From Mixta theicola (GTDB taxonomy: Bacteria > Pseudomonadota > Gammaproteobacteria > Enterobacterales > Enterobacteriaceae), in the NCBI RefSeq assembly GCF_002895925.1, contig NZ_NWUO01000005.1, forward strand, positions 124,001-188,000: 64,000 nucleotides of DNA, given 5' to 3'. This document shows, piece after piece, positions 28,281 through 38,935 of the stretch (positions are counted from its first letter, which is position 1; each line of letters starts with the position of its first letter). Below the pieces are notes generated by a model. It was not told the DNA's origin. It did no database searches and saw only the letters and a list, made by a program, of their open reading frames with translations. The translations under genes and the position numbers were made by a program.

Positions 28281-30086
28281 ATGTTACTTCGTCTGCTTAT
28301 ACTGGCTCTTTTTATCGGCGCAGCGCCTGCTGCGCGGGCTGAAATTATTCATAAAGGCTACGCTTTCGCCGAGCTGGGCGAGCCGAAATATGATGTTAAC
28401 TTTACCCATTACGATTATGCCAATCCGGCCGCGCCAAAAGGCGGCAAAATTACGCTGGCGGTAGTGGGCAATTACGATAACTTTAACCGTTTCGCCTCAC
28501 GCGGCTATCCCGGCGAAGGAACGATTACGCTGTACGATGGGCTGTTCGTCACCTCTGATGATGAAATTGGCAGCTACTATCCGCTGATTGCGGAATATGC
28601 GCGCTATCCTGCCGATTTTAAATGGGCGGAAATCACCCTCAATCCCCGCGCCCGCTTCCATGACGGCTCGCCGATCGTCGCGCAGGATGTGGCTTTTACC
28701 TTTAACAAGTTTATGACCGAAGGCGTGACCTCATTTCGCCTGGTCTATAAAGGCGTCACGGTAAAGGCGATCTCACGGCTGACGGTGCGCATTGAGCTGC
28801 CGAAAGCGGACAAAAGCCTGATGCTGGGTTTATTTAGCCTGCCGGTGCTGTCGGAGAAGTTCTGGCAGTCGCGTAAATTCAACGAGCCGCTAGGCTATCC
28901 CCCGCTGTCCAGCGGCCCTTACCGCATCAGCGCCTATAAAATCGGCCAGTCTATTACCTATACGCGCGTTAAAGATTACTGGGCCGCCGATCTGCCGGTA
29001 AATAAAGGTCGCTTTAATTTCGATACCCTCCGCTACGACTATTATCTGGATGACAATGTCGCCTTTGAGGCGTTTAAAGCGGGCGCCTATGATTTTCGTG
29101 CCGAAGGCTCGGCCAAAAACTGGGCGACCCAGTACCGTGGCAGCCGCTTTGAGCAGCGGCAAATTGTCAAAGAGGCGCGGCCGAACCAGGTCACGACCGA
29201 CGCAGCCTGGCTGGCATTTAATAATGAAAAGCCGCTATTTAGCGACCGCCGCGTTCGTCAGGCGTTGACGCTGGCATTTGATTTTGAATGGATGAACAAG
29301 GCGCTGTTCTACGGCGCCTATTTACGCAGCAGCAGCTATTTCCAGAATACCGAATATGCCGCCCACGGTTATCCCGATGCCGCCGAACTGAAAATCCTTG
29401 CCCCTTACAAAGGCCAGATCCCGGATGAGGTGTTTAGCGAGCGCTATCAGTCGCCGGGCAGCGACGGCAACGGCTACGATCGCGCGAATCTGCTGCAGGC
29501 GATGGCGCTGCTGAAACAGGCAGGCTGGCAGCTTAAAAATCAGCAGTTGGTCAACAGCGCCGGTCAGCCGTTTCGCTTTGAGCTGCTATTGCCGGGCGGC
29601 GGCAATATCGCCTGGGTGCTGCCCTTCCAGCACAATTTAAAGCGTTTAGGCATTAGCGTGGATATTCGCCAGGTGGACAGCTCGCAGTATTTGCGGCGCC
29701 TGCGGCGCGGTGATTATGATATGACGCCAGGGCAATATTACGCCACGCCGTGGCCAAACAGTAACCTGAGCATACTCTGGCAGTCGTCGTTTATTGATTC
29801 CAGCTGGAACCGGGCGCGGGTCAAAAGCCCGGTGCTGGATGCGTTAATCGATCGGATTCTGGCGCACCAGGGCGATAAGGCGGCGCTGCTGCCGTTAGGA
29901 CGCGCGCTGGATCGGGTGCTGCTGTGGAACTATTACATGATCCCCATGTGGTATAGCGCCAATGACCGCTACGCCTGGTGGAATAAATTTTCGCATCCGG
30001 CGGTGACGCCCGCCTTTTCCGTCGGGCTGGAGAGCTGGTGGTACGATATGAACAAGGCCGAAAAATTGCCGGCCCAGCGGCGTTAA
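28281..30086 (+). CDS. yejA: Peptide ABC transporter substrate-binding protein YejA
   Basis: Periplasmic family 5 solute-binding protein of 601 residues (E. coli about 604). It captures peptides and, in E. coli, the translation inhibitor microcin C. The N-terminal signal peptide (residues 1-20, MLLRLLILALF core ending ARA) is clear. SBP_bac_5 landmarks include HDGSPIVAQDVAFTFNKF near residue 130 and the SDRRVRQALTLAFDFEWMN segment near 325. It is the first gene of yejABEF, followed nine bases later by yejB. The ATG is preceded by GGGAGATAACCGATTCA, somewhat far from the start. Confidence 0.95.
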   Translation: MLLRLLILALFIGAAPAARAEIIHKGYAFAELGEPKYDVNFTHYDYANPAAPKGGKITLAVVGNYDNFNRFASRGYPGEGTITLYDGLFVTSDDEIGSYYPLIAEYARYPADFKWAEITLNPRARFHDGSPIVAQDVAFTFNKFMTEGVTSFRLVYKGVTVKAISRLTVRIELPKADKSLMLGLFSLPVLSEKFWQSRKFNEPLGYPPLSSGPYRISAYKIGQSITYTRVKDYWAADLPVNKGRFNFDTLRYDYYLDDNVAFEAFKAGAYDFRAEGSAKNWATQYRGSRFEQRQIVKEARPNQVTTDAAWLAFNNEKPLFSDRRVRQALTLAFDFEWMNKALFYGAYLRSSSYFQNTEYAAHGYPDAAELKILAPYKGQIPDEVFSERYQSPGSDGNGYDRANLLQAMALLKQAGWQLKNQQLVNSAGQPFRFELLLPGGGNIAWVLPFQHNLKRLGISVDIRQVDSSQYLRRLRRGDYDMTPGQYYATPWPNSNLSILWQSSFIDSSWNRARVKSPVLDALIDRILAHQGDKAALLPLGRALDRVLLWNYYMIPMWYSANDRYAWWNKFSHPAVTPAFSVGLESWWYDMNKAEKLPAQRR

Positions 30087-30095
30087 GGAGTGAAC

Positions 30096-31181
30096 GTGGG
30101 CGCTTATTTAATTCGTCGCTTGTTGTTAATTATCCCCACGCTGTGGGCGATCATTACGCTGAATTTCTTTATTGTCCAGATTGCGCCCGGCGGCCCGGTT
30201 GAGCAGGCGCTGGCCAACGCGCAGTTCGGCCAGACCACCGGCCTGTCCGGCAGCGGCAGCGCGGAAAACAGCCGGGCAATGCTTAATACCTCGCCCGGCG
30301 ATAGCCAGTATCGCGGCTCGCGCGGTCTCGATCCTGAAGTCGTTGCCGAGATAACCAAACGCTACGGTTTCGATAAGCCGCTACACGAGCGTTATTTCAA
30401 ACTGCTGTGGGATTACATTCGCTTCGATTTTGGCGACAGCCTGTTTCGCAGCGCCTCGGTGATCCAGATGATTAAGGAGAGCCTGCCGGTTTCAATATCG
30501 CTTGGCCTGTGGAGTACGCTGATTATTTATCTGGTGTCGATTCCGCTGGGCATTAAAAAGGCAGTACGCAACGGCAGCGCCTTCGATATCTGGAGCAGCA
30601 CCCTGATCATCGTTGGCTATGCGATCCCCGCCTTTCTGTTTGGCATCATGCTGATCGTGCTGTTTGCCGGCGGCAGTTATCTGGACTGGTTTCCGCTGCG
30701 CGGCCTGACTTCACCGCAGTTTGCTACGCTGCCGTGGTACGGAAAGATCGTCGATTACTTTTGGCATATTACGCTGCCGGTACTGGCAACGGTGATCGGC
30801 GGCTTCGCAACCTTAACCATGCTGACGAAAAATTCCTTTCTTGATGAGATACGCAAGCAGTATGTGGTTACCGCGCGCGCGAAGGGCCTGGATGAAAATA
30901 AAATCCTCTATCGTCACGTGTTTCGCAACGCCATGCTGTTGGTTATCGCCGGTTTTCCCGCCACCTTTATCAGCATGTTTTTTACCGGATCGCTGCTGAT
31001 CGAAGTGATGTTTTCGCTTAACGGTCTGGGCCTGCTGGGCTATGACGCCACCATTCAGCGCGACTATCCGGTAATGTTTGGTACGCTGTATATCTTTACG
31101 CTGATCGGCCTGCTGCTGAATATCTTAAGCGATATTACCTATACGCTGGTCGATCCACGCATCGATTTTGAGGGACGATAA
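30096..31181 (+). CDS. yejB: Peptide ABC transporter permease YejB
   Basis: Inner-membrane permease of the DppB/OppB type, 361 residues. The GTG at 30096 is chosen over the GTG at 30090: it follows AAGGAG at optimal distance and gives [11 protein letters not shown], the E. coli N-terminus. After helix 1 comes a periplasmic loop of about 100 residues, which differs from E. coli in its Gly/Ser-rich centre (residues about 45-80). Five more helices follow, with the EAA coupling loop [20 protein letters not shown] near residue 265. It pairs with YejE and is powered by YejF. Its stop overlaps the yejE start by one base. Confidence 0.95.
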   Translation: MGAYLIRRLLLIIPTLWAIITLNFFIVQIAPGGPVEQALANAQFGQTTGLSGSGSAENSRAMLNTSPGDSQYRGSRGLDPEVVAEITKRYGFDKPLHERYFKLLWDYIRFDFGDSLFRSASVIQMIKESLPVSISLGLWSTLIIYLVSIPLGIKKAVRNGSAFDIWSSTLIIVGYAIPAFLFGIMLIVLFAGGSYLDWFPLRGLTSPQFATLPWYGKIVDYFWHITLPVLATVIGGFATLTMLTKNSFLDEIRKQYVVTARAKGLDENKILYRHVFRNAMLLVIAGFPATFISMFFTGSLLIEVMFSLNGLGLLGYDATIQRDYPVMFGTLYIFTLIGLLLNILSDITYTLVDPRIDFEGR

Positions 31182-32206
31182 TGAGCCGTTTAAGTCCGGT
31201 AAATCAGGCACGCTGGCGGCGCTTCCGGCAAAACCGTCGCGGCTACTGGTCGCTGTGGCTGTTTGCGCTGATCTTTGTGCTGTGCCTGGGCGCGGAGCTG
31301 CTGGCCAATGATAAGCCGCTGCTGGTGCATTATCAAAACCGCTGGTACGCCCCGCTGCTGTTTAACTATAGCGAAAGCGATTTCGGCGGCCCTTTCGCCA
31401 CCGCCGCGGATTATCAGGATCCCTGGTTAAAACAGCGGCTGGCGCAGAATGGCTGGGCGCTGTGGGCGCCGATCCGCTTTGCTGACGATACCATTAATTT
31501 CGCCACTGCCGTCCCCTTCCCTTCTCCGCCCTCGGCGCAGAACTGGCTTGGCACCGATGCCAACGGCGGCGATGTGCTGGCGCGCATTCTGTACGGCACG
31601 CGTATTTCCCTGCTGTTTGGCCTGATGCTGACGCTGATTTCCAGCGTTATCGGCATTACGGTCGGCGCGGTGCAGGGCTATTTTGGCGGCAAAGTAGATC
31701 TGTTTGGCCAGCGGATTATCGAAGTATGGTCCGGTATGCCCACGCTGTTTTTGATTATTCTTCTTTCCAGCGTGATCCAGCCCGGATTTTGGTGGCTGCT
31801 GGCGATCACCGTGGCGTTTGGCTGGATGAGCCTGGTCGGCGTGGTGCGCGCCGAGTTTCTGCGTACGCGCAACTTTGACTATATTCGTGCGGCAACCGCG
31901 CTGGGCGTCAGCGACAGCCGGATCATGCTGCGCCATATTCTGCCCAACGCGATGGTCGCGACCCTGACCTGGCTGCCGTTTATTTTGTGTGGTTCGATCA
32001 CCACATTAACCTCGCTTGATTTCCTTGGCTTTGGCCTGCCGCTCGGCTCGCCTTCGCTCGGCGAACTGCTGCTGCAGGGGAAAAACAATCTGCAGGCGCC
32101 CTGGCTCGGTCTGGCGGGCTTCTTTACTCTGGCTATTTTACTGTCGCTGCTGATTTTTATCGGCGAAGCGGTACGTGACGCGTTCGATCCCGCTAAGGTC
32201 TCCTGA
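31181..32206 (+). CDS. yejE: Peptide ABC transporter permease YejE
   Basis: Second permease of the YejABEF importer, 341 residues, of the DppC/OppC type with the characteristic basic N-terminus (ARWRRFRQNRRGYWSLW) before helix 1. The periplasmic segment carries the NWLGTDANGGDVLARILYGTR motif diagnostic for OppC-like permeases near residue 120. The EAA loop YIRAATALGVSDSRIMLRHI lies near residue 230. The ATG overlaps the yejB stop (TAATG). YejF starts one base after its stop codon. Confidence 0.95.
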   Translation: MSRLSPVNQARWRRFRQNRRGYWSLWLFALIFVLCLGAELLANDKPLLVHYQNRWYAPLLFNYSESDFGGPFATAADYQDPWLKQRLAQNGWALWAPIRFADDTINFATAVPFPSPPSAQNWLGTDANGGDVLARILYGTRISLLFGLMLTLISSVIGITVGAVQGYFGGKVDLFGQRIIEVWSGMPTLFLIILLSSVIQPGFWWLLAITVAFGWMSLVGVVRAEFLRTRNFDYIRAATALGVSDSRIMLRHILPNAMVATLTWLPFILCGSITTLTSLDFLGFGLPLGSPSLGELLLQGKNNLQAPWLGLAGFFTLAILLSLLIFIGEAVRDAFDPAKVS

Positions 32207-32207
32207 T

Positions 32208-33809
32208 ATGTCTTCTCCCCTGCTTAGCATCAATCATCTCAGCATCGCTTTTCGCCACGGTAATAGCGAGCAGCGCGTGGTGGACGACCTTTCTCTTACG
32301 GTCGAGGCGGGCGAAACGCTGGCGCTGGTAGGCGAGTCCGGCTCAGGCAAAAGCGTGACCGCGCTTTCGGTGATGCGTCTGCTGCCTTCGCCGCCGGTGG
32401 TCTGGCCGCAGGGTGAAATCCTGTTCGAAGGGCAGGATCTGCTGCGCGCCGATGAACGCACGCTTCAGCGGCTGCGCGGCAACAGAATGGCGATGATCTT
32501 TCAGGAGCCAATGGTGTCGCTTAATCCGCTGCATACGCTGGAAAAACAGCTGTATGAGGTGCTGTCGCTGCATCGGGGAATGCGGCGCGAGGCGGCGCGC
32601 GCCGAAATGCTCAGCTGTCTCGATCGGGTCGGCATTCGTAACGCGCGGGCGCGTCTGGCCGACTATCCGCATCAGCTTTCCGGCGGCGAACGCCAGCGCG
32701 TCATGATTGCTATGGCGCTGCTGACCCAGCCGGATCTGCTGATTGCCGATGAGCCGACTACCGCGCTGGATGTCACGGTGCAGGCGCAGATCCTGACGCT
32801 GCTGAAGGAGCTGAAGCGCGAACTGAATATGGGCCTGCTGTTTATTACCCATAATTTGAATATCGTTCGCCAGCTGGCCGACAGCGTCAGCGTGATGCAA
32901 AACGGTAAAGGCGTGGAGCATAACCGCTGCGATCGGTTGTTTGCTGCGCCGCAGCATCCCTATACGCGCAAACTGATCGATGCGGAGCCAACCGGTCGTC
33001 CCGCGCCGGTTGATCACAGCCAGCCCGCGCTGCTGCAGGTAAATCAGTTACAGGTCGCTTTTGCGGTAAAACGCGGGCTGCTGCGCCGCACGACGCATCA
33101 GCATCAGGCGCTGAAGAACCTGAGCTTTAGCCTGCGGCCCGGCGAAAGCCTGGGGCTGGTGGGCGAATCCGGCTCCGGTAAAAGCACTACCGGGCTGGCG
33201 CTGCTGCGGCTGATCGCTTCGCAGGGCGAGATTAACTTCGCGGGTCAGCCGCTGCAAAACCTGAGCCGACGGCAAATGCTGCCCTGGCGGCCACGGCTGC
33301 AGGTCGTATTTCAGGATCCTAACTCTTCGCTGAATCCACGGCTGAACGTGGTGCAGATTATTGAAGAAGGATTGCAGGTTCATCGTCCGGCGCTGACGGC
33401 GCAGCAGCGTGAAGAGCGGGTGATTCAGGTCATGCAGGAAGTCGGGCTCGATCCCGCAACCCGCCAGCGCTATCCGGCAGAGTTTTCCGGCGGCCAGCGG
33501 CAGCGTATTGCTATCGCCCGCGCGTTGATACTTCAGCCTGAACTGGTAATTCTGGATGAGCCCACTTCCTCGCTGGATCGTTCAGTACAGAAGCAGATTC
33601 TGGAGCTGTTGAAAAAACTGCAGCAGCAACATCGCCTGGCCTACATTTTTATCAGCCACGATTTGCAGGTAGTACGTTCGCTGTGTCATCAGGTGGTGGT
33701 GCTGCGTCAGGGCGAGGTGGTTGAGCAAGGAGATTGCGCAGCGGTGTTTGCCGCACCGCAGCAGGAATATACGCGGCAGCTGCTGACGCTGGCGCAAACG
33801 GCGGACTAA
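32208..33809 (+). CDS. yejF: Peptide ABC transporter ATP-binding protein YejF (two ATPase domains)
   Basis: Cytoplasmic fused ATPase, 533 residues, with two complete nucleotide-binding domains joined by an oligopeptide-type linker. Walker A motifs GESGSGKS are at residues 42-49 and about 323-330. Signatures are LSGGERQRV and FSGGQRQRI, and Walker B segments [12 protein letters not shown] and [12 protein letters not shown]. The start at 32208 follows AAGG and is one base after the yejE stop; an in-frame upstream ATG inside yejE is rejected. It drives import through YejB/YejE. The last gene of the operon. Confidence 0.96.
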   Translation: MSSPLLSINHLSIAFRHGNSEQRVVDDLSLTVEAGETLALVGESGSGKSVTALSVMRLLPSPPVVWPQGEILFEGQDLLRADERTLQRLRGNRMAMIFQEPMVSLNPLHTLEKQLYEVLSLHRGMRREAARAEMLSCLDRVGIRNARARLADYPHQLSGGERQRVMIAMALLTQPDLLIADEPTTALDVTVQAQILTLLKELKRELNMGLLFITHNLNIVRQLADSVSVMQNGKGVEHNRCDRLFAAPQHPYTRKLIDAEPTGRPAPVDHSQPALLQVNQLQVAFAVKRGLLRRTTHQHQALKNLSFSLRPGESLGLVGESGSGKSTTGLALLRLIASQGEINFAGQPLQNLSRRQMLPWRPRLQVVFQDPNSSLNPRLNVVQIIEEGLQVHRPALTAQQREERVIQVMQEVGLDPATRQRYPAEFSGGQRQRIAIARALILQPELVILDEPTSSLDRSVQKQILELLKKLQQQHRLAYIFISHDLQVVRSLCHQVVVLRQGEVVEQGDCAAVFAAPQQEYTRQLLTLAQTAD

Positions 33810-33872
33810 CAGAGGCGCAGCAGGCGCGTTACGGCTGCCAGCCAGTATTAAAAGGCTTATGGCCGGCGCCTA

Positions 33873-34193
33873 TCAAAGCGGCTGGGCGGTAAAGGTTTCG
33901 GCAATCGCCACGCCCTGATTTTTCAGGCGTACCGTGGCGGCGCTCTCGTCGCTGCGCTGCACAAACAGACAGGGTTCGCCCTGCCATTCGACAATGGAGC
34001 ACTCTACCTGGATTTCCGCCAGCATGGCGCGCATCTTCTGCATGACTTCCCAGGCGGGGGCGCCATCATGGCTAAGCAGCCGCAGACCGATCAGATCGTC
34101 TTCGGCCGCCAGCGTATTCAGTTCTATCGCCCCGGCAGCCCAACGGTAGCTTTGTGGTAAGCGGTGTACAATCGACAATTGTAAAGTGTTCAA
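33873..34193 (-). CDS. yejG: YejG family protein
   Basis: A small cytosolic protein of unknown function, 106 residues when started at the TTG at 34193. That start follows GGGGA at a six-base spacing and gives MNTLQLSIVHRLPQ, matching the E. coli YejG N-terminus. An upstream start at 34247 would add 18 residues without homology. C-terminal segments GEPCLFVQRSDE and RLKNQGVAIAE are conserved. It is convergent with yejF and lies in the same place as in E. coli, where the family has been linked to aminoglycoside tolerance; I cannot verify that here. Confidence 0.85.
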   Translation of the reverse strand: MNTLQLSIVHRLPQSYRWAAGAIELNTLAAEDDLIGLRLLSHDGAPAWEVMQKMRAMLAEIQVECSIVEWQGEPCLFVQRSDESAATVRLKNQGVAIAETFTAQPL

Positions 34194-34441
34194 ATGCAAT
34201 CCCCAGGGCACCTGATGCTCACGGTTCGCTGCGTTTCCGGCAAACAACTTCGCCGGCTCGCATATAGCGCAGTGAGCGTTTTATTGTTACGGCATTTTGA
34301 GAGTTAGCTCTCATTTTGCTGCTATATGTACCGCGTTCAGGAAACAGGCACAACCATTTTTGCTTCATTCCTGTAACTTTTTCACGCGGATACTTTTACA
34401 TATAATCAACAATGCCTGTTTTCGCCAGGGATTAAGGGGAT

Positions 34442-35644
34442 TTAACCTGCCTGTACAGGCTTACGCGCGCGGCTGGCGTAGCCATAAAGCAGCAGCGAAC
34501 AGGTGGCGCATAAGGCAATTGACCACACCATCGGCCAGGCGCTGGTAAAGTTCGCCATCGACAGCACCGCGCCCACCAGCGCGCCCACGCCAAAGCGCAG
34601 CGTGCCCGCCAGCGATGACGCAGTACCGGCAATATGGGGAAACTCATCCAGAATTACCGCCATCGCGTTCGAGGAAACCATCGCTACGCAGCCGATAAAC
34701 AGCGCCACGCCAAATACCAGCGGCAGAAAGCCAAGATTAAATGCGCTCACCACCAGCAGCCAGATTCCCATCGCAAACTGGATCAGCAGACCAAAACGAA
34801 ACATCGCCAGCGGGCCAAAGCGGCTCACCGAACGGCTATTGATCAGCGTCATGATAAACAGAAACACCACGTTTAACGCGAAATAATAACCGAAGTTCTG
34901 CGGCGAGACGTGATTGACTTCGATATAAACAAACGGCCCGGCGTTAAGAAAAGAAAACAGCCCGGCAAAGGAGAAGCCGCTGGCCATCATATAGCTGAAG
35001 GCGCGCTTATGACGAAACAGCGACAGGAAGTTACGCAGCGTGGTGCGTAAATGAAAACGCTGGCGCTGCTCTTTCGGCAGCGTTTCACGGATTTGCGTCG
35101 CGACCATCAGCGTGACCGCCAGCGCCGCCAACGACAGGCTCCAGAAAATAGCGTGCCAGCTCCATAGCACCAGCAGCCAGCCGCCGATAATCGGCGCCAG
35201 CAGTGGCGCGATGGTCGTCACCAGCATCACAAACGACATCATGCGTGAAAATTCCTCTTTCGAGAAAGAGTCGCGCATCAGCGCGTTAATCACCACGCTG
35301 GCCGCCGCCGCCGAAAGGCCATGCAGAAAACGCATATTGATTAGCTGTTCAACGCTTTGCGACAGGGCGCAGGCCGCCGCCGCCAGCGCGAAAATCAGCG
35401 TGCCAACGGTAATAACCGGCTTGCGGCCAAAACTGTCCGCCAGCGGGCCATATACCAGCTGCCCCAGCGCAAAGCCCAGAATATAAGCGTTAAGCGTCAT
35501 CTGAACGCTGCCGGCGGTCACGCCAAATTCCCTGGCGATCTGCGGCATCGCCGGCAAATACATATCAATCGATAACGGCATTAACATCGCCAGCAGGCCG
35601 AGAATAACCACCAGCCCGATCGATGAGTTCTTTTTCTTAGACAA
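34442..35644 (-). CDS. bcr: Bcr/CflA family multidrug efflux MFS transporter
   Basis: Inner-membrane drug/proton antiporter of 400 residues (DHA1 family), known in E. coli for bicyclomycin, sulfonamide and tetracycline efflux. Twelve membrane segments are evident. Family motifs include [19 protein letters not shown] in helix 1, the motif A-like [11 protein letters not shown] near residue 67, and [19 protein letters not shown] near 130. The antiporter-type segment [16 protein letters not shown] follows. Close resemblance and position before rsuA support orthology with E. coli bcr. It lies 42 bp downstream of rsuA on the same strand. Confidence 0.94.
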   Translation of the reverse strand: MSKKKNSSIGLVVILGLLAMLMPLSIDMYLPAMPQIAREFGVTAGSVQMTLNAYILGFALGQLVYGPLADSFGRKPVITVGTLIFALAAAACALSQSVEQLINMRFLHGLSAAAASVVINALMRDSFSKEEFSRMMSFVMLVTTIAPLLAPIIGGWLLVLWSWHAIFWSLSLAALAVTLMVATQIRETLPKEQRQRFHLRTTLRNFLSLFRHKRAFSYMMASGFSFAGLFSFLNAGPFVYIEVNHVSPQNFGYYFALNVVFLFIMTLINSRSVSRFGPLAMFRFGLLIQFAMGIWLLVVSAFNLGFLPLVFGVALFIGCVAMVSSNAMAVILDEFPHIAGTASSLAGTLRFGVGALVGAVLSMANFTSAWPMVWSIALCATCSLLLYGYASRARKPVQAG

Positions 35645-35686
35645 CCTCAGTTCCTTTCTTTCAGCTTATGCTACAGGTAATTACGA

Positions 35687-36391
35687 TTAACGCGGCGCGC
35701 CGACGCTGGCCACTTCTTCTTCCGTCAGTGGACGGTATTCGCCCGGCTCCAGCTCGTCGTCCAGCATAATCTCGCCAATGCGCTCGCGGTGCAGCGCAAC
35801 CACATGGTTACCGATGGCGGCGAACATGCGTTTTACCTGATGATAGCGCCCTTCGCTGATGGTCAGACGCACTTCCGTTTCACTAAGCGCTTCCAGCGTG
35901 GCGGGTTTGGTCAGCGTTTTTTCGCCGTGCAGCTGCACACCTTCGGCGAACAGCTGGGCGGTATCTTCCCGCAGCGGATGCTCCAGCGTTACCCGGTACG
36001 TTTTTTCACAGTGATGGCGCGGCGAGGTAATACGATGCGACCACTGGCCGTCATCGGTGAGCAGCACCAGCCCGGTGGTATCAATATCGAGACGCCCTGC
36101 CGCATGCAGTTTCCAGGCGGTCGGCTCCTCAATAAAATAGAGAATGGTGGGATGATCGGGATCGTCGGTAGAGCAGACATAGCCCTGCGGCTTGTTCAGC
36201 ATAAAGTAGCGCGGCCCGACCTGAAGCTGAAGCAGATTGCCGTCATATTCTACCTGGTGCTCCGGCAGCACCTTAAACGCGCCGTCGCGTACCATTTCAC
36301 CGTCTACCGTTACGCGTTTGGCCCGCAGTTCCCGTGCGGCGATGGCCCGGCTAACTTCCAGTTGTTGAGAAAGAAATTTATCAAGTCGCAT
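35687..36391 (-). CDS. rsuA: 16S rRNA pseudouridine(516) synthase
   Basis: Modifies U516 of 16S rRNA to pseudouridine during small-subunit assembly. It has 234 residues from the ATG at 36391, which gives [11 protein letters not shown] as in E. coli. A 30-residue extension to 36481 lacks homology. Residues 1-55 form the S4 RNA-binding domain. The catalytic domain follows, with the nucleophilic Asp102 in [18 protein letters not shown]. The C-terminal [17 protein letters not shown] is conserved. The gene diverges from radD and is upstream of bcr, as in E. coli. Confidence 0.96.
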   Translation of the reverse strand: MRLDKFLSQQLEVSRAIAARELRAKRVTVDGEMVRDGAFKVLPEHQVEYDGNLLQLQVGPRYFMLNKPQGYVCSTDDPDHPTILYFIEEPTAWKLHAAGRLDIDTTGLVLLTDDGQWSHRITSPRHHCEKTYRVTLEHPLREDTAQLFAEGVQLHGEKTLTKPATLEALSETEVRLTISEGRYHQVKRMFAAIGNHVVALHRERIGEIMLDDELEPGEYRPLTEEEVASVGAPR

Positions 36392-36672
36392 TGCGTTCGT
36401 GATGCCTGTTGTCTGACCTGGAGATACGCCTCTGGCGCATAAACACCCTAAATAATTCGAGCTGTAGGCAGGCGGCGACACCGTGAATCCCCGGAAGCTT
36501 ATCGCAGTAAGTGACCGGGGTGAGCGGGGAAAACCAACGCACCTGCCGCCTGAAGTATGACGGGTAAAGAGCGCTAAGTATATCTGGAGTTACCAGCAGC
36601 GGACAGAGTGAAATGCCGTTTCACCCGCTTTCATGGCATAATGTCGACCGGTTTCCAAAATCTATTCTGCTC

Positions 36673-38427
36673 ATGTCGTTTACTCTGCGTCCTTATCAAC
36701 AGGAAGCGGTTGAAGCTACGCTTAACCACTTCCGTCGTTCCCAACAGCCTGCGGTTATCGTGCTGCCCACCGGCGCGGGTAAAAGCCTGGTGATCGCCGA
36801 ACTGGCGCGGCTGGCGCGCGGGCGCGTGCTGGTGCTGGCTCACGTTAAAGAACTGGTGGCGCAGAATCACAGCAAATATCTCGCGCTGGGGCTGGAGGCG
36901 GATATTTTCGCCGCCGGGCTGGCGCGTAAAGAGAGTAAAAGCAAAGTGGTGTTTGGCAGCGTACAGTCGGTAGCGCGTAATCTGCCGCTGTTTGATAGCG
37001 CTTTTTCGCTGCTGATTGTCGATGAATGCCATCGCATCGGCGACGATGAAAACAGCCAATACCAGCAGATCCTGACGCATCTGCGTCAGCATAATCCTCA
37101 GCTGCGGCTGCTGGGCCTGACCGCCACGCCTTATCGCCTCGGCAAAGGCTGGATCTACCGCTTTCATTATCATGGCATGGTGCGCGGCGACGAGCGCGCC
37201 CTGTTTCATGACTGCATTTATGAACTGCCGCTGCGCTATATGATTAAGCATGGCTTTCTGGTGCCGCCGGAGCGGCTGGATATGCCGGTCGTACAATACG
37301 ATTTCAGCCGTCTGAGCGCGCAGGAGAACGGCCTGTTTTCCGCAGCCGATCTCAACCGCGAGCTAAAACAGCAGCAGCGTATTACGCCGCATATTATTAG
37401 TCAGATCGTAGAATTTGCCGCCGATCGCAAAGGCGTGATGATTTTTGCCGCCACCGTTGAACATGCCAAAGAGGTGCTGTCGCTGCTGCCGGCAGGAAAG
37501 GCGCTGGTCAGCGCCGACACGCCGGGGCCGGAGCGCGACGCGTTAATTAACGCTTTCAAACAGCAGCAGATCAAATATTTGGTCAACGTCGCGGTTTTAA
37601 CCACCGGCTTTGATGCGCCGCATGTCGATCTGATCGCGATTTTGCGTCCCACGGAATCGGTCAGCCTGTATCAGCAAATTGTGGGACGCGGGCTGCGTCT
37701 GTGCGCGGGAAAAAGCGACTGTCTGATCCTGGATTATGCCGGTAACCCGCACGACCTGTTTACGCCGGAAGTGGGCGCGCCCAAAGGCCAGAGCGATAAC
37801 CAGCCGGTGCAGGTATTTTGCCCGGCCTGCGGCTTCGCCAATACCTTCTGGGGCAAAACCACCGCCGACGGCACGCTGATTGAGCACTTTGGCCGCCGCT
37901 GTCAGGGCGTGCTGGAAGATGATGAAGGCAACCGTGAACAGTGCGACTATCGTTTTCGCTTTAAAAGCTGTCCACACTGCAACGCGGAAAATGATATTGC
38001 CGCGCGCCGCTGCCATCAGTGCGATGCGGTGCTGGTCGATCCCGACGATATGCTGAAGGCCGCGCTGAAGCTCAAGGATGCGCTGGTGCTGCGCTGCGGC
38101 GGCATGACGCTTGAGGCTGGCCGTGACGATAAAGGCGAATGGCTGAAAGCCACCTATTACGATGAGGATGGCACCAGCGTCAGCGAACGCTTCCGGCTGC
38201 AAACGCCCGCGCAGCGCACCGCCTTTGAGCAGCTGTTTATGCGGCCGCATCAGCGGGCGCCTGGCGTACCGCTCGGCTGGCAAACCGCCCGCGATGTGGT
38301 CGCGCTGCAGCCGCTGCTGCGTCATCCCGATTTTGTCGTGGCGCGGGCGCGCGGGCAGTTCTGGCAGGTGCGGGAAAAGGTGTTCGATTATCAGGGGCGC
38401 TATCGCCGCGCCAATGAACTGCGCTAA
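36673..38427 (+). CDS. radD: DNA repair helicase-like ATPase RadD (YejH)
   Basis: Superfamily 2 ATPase acting in double-strand break repair and stimulation of RecA-mediated recombination, 584 residues from the ATG at 36673 (E. coli 586). Walker A is LPTGAGKS at 31-38 and Walker B/motif II DECH at 117-120. Motif III is GLTATPYR, and motif VI lies in [10 protein letters not shown]. The C-terminal third has paired cysteines ([32 protein letters not shown]) forming zinc-ribbon-like structures. A start at 36613 is possible but would add a non-homologous leader. The ribosome binding site is weak. Confidence 0.95.
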   Translation: MSFTLRPYQQEAVEATLNHFRRSQQPAVIVLPTGAGKSLVIAELARLARGRVLVLAHVKELVAQNHSKYLALGLEADIFAAGLARKESKSKVVFGSVQSVARNLPLFDSAFSLLIVDECHRIGDDENSQYQQILTHLRQHNPQLRLLGLTATPYRLGKGWIYRFHYHGMVRGDERALFHDCIYELPLRYMIKHGFLVPPERLDMPVVQYDFSRLSAQENGLFSAADLNRELKQQQRITPHIISQIVEFAADRKGVMIFAATVEHAKEVLSLLPAGKALVSADTPGPERDALINAFKQQQIKYLVNVAVLTTGFDAPHVDLIAILRPTESVSLYQQIVGRGLRLCAGKSDCLILDYAGNPHDLFTPEVGAPKGQSDNQPVQVFCPACGFANTFWGKTTADGTLIEHFGRRCQGVLEDDEGNREQCDYRFRFKSCPHCNAENDIAARRCHQCDAVLVDPDDMLKAALKLKDALVLRCGGMTLEAGRDDKGEWLKATYYDEDGTSVSERFRLQTPAQRTAFEQLFMRPHQRAPGVPLGWQTARDVVALQPLLRHPDFVVARARGQFWQVREKVFDYQGRYRRANELR

Positions 38428-38498
38428 GGGAAGCGCCGGCGCAGCACTTCCGTTTGCCCCGCAGGCTAAACATCGCTATAATGCCGCGCGCTTTTGTC

Positions 38499-38569
38499 TG
38501 ACAAGAGCTGAACAATCCAACCTGCTGCTGGGTCGCCTGTAGCAGGATCATTTATTGAAGAGAGTTACC
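38499..38569 (+). promoter_or_regulatory. rplY leader, likely L25 autoregulatory element
   Basis: The 5' UTR contains the stem CCTGCT...AGCAGG (38519-38544) just before the ribosome binding site. From established knowledge, L25 in E. coli and relatives represses its own mRNA by binding a leader that mimics its 5S rRNA site. The exact fold was not modelled here. Confidence 0.45.
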
Positions 38570-38854
38570 ATGTTAACTATCAATGCAACTGAACGTAAAG
38601 AGCAGGGTAAGGGTGCGAGCCGCCGCCTGCGTGCTGCTAACAAATTCCCGGCTATCATCTATGGTGGCAAGGAAGCAGCAGTTTCCATCGAACTGGATCA
38701 CGACTCTGTGCTGAACCTGCAGGCTAAGCCTGGCTTCTACACCGACGAAATGGTGCTGGTTGTCGATGGTAAAGAAACTAAAGTTAAAGTGCAGGCTGTA
38801 CAGCGTCACCCGTTCAAGCCGAAACTGCATCACCTGGACTTCGTTCGCGTTTAA
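38570..38854 (+). CDS. rplY: 50S ribosomal protein L25
   Basis: 5S rRNA-binding protein of the large subunit, 94 residues, the short single-domain form typical of gammaproteobacteria, without the C-terminal TL5/CTC domain. The start at 38570 follows AAGAGAG and yields [15 protein letters not shown], like E. coli. An ATG at 38555 overlaps the ribosome binding site and is rejected. Key segments are [18 protein letters not shown] near residues 16-33 and the C-terminal [10 protein letters not shown] strong terminator follows. Confidence 0.98.
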   Translation: MLTINATERKEQGKGASRRLRAANKFPAIIYGGKEAAVSIELDHDSVLNLQAKPGFYTDEMVLVVDGKETKVKVQAVQRHPFKPKLHHLDFVRV

Positions 38855-38870
38855 TCGCGTTTCGGGCCCG

Positions 38871-38899
38871 AAAAAACGCCGCATCTGCGGCGTTTTTTT
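38871..38899. terminator. Bidirectional terminator between rplY and yejK
   Basis: ACGCCGC (38876-38882) pairs with GCGGCGT (38887-38893) around ATCT. Flanking A and T runs give a T tract on both strands. Confidence 0.85.
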
Positions 38900-38935
38900 A
38901 TGCCTGCGCGTCGGCCGAAACCCACGCGCTCGCAC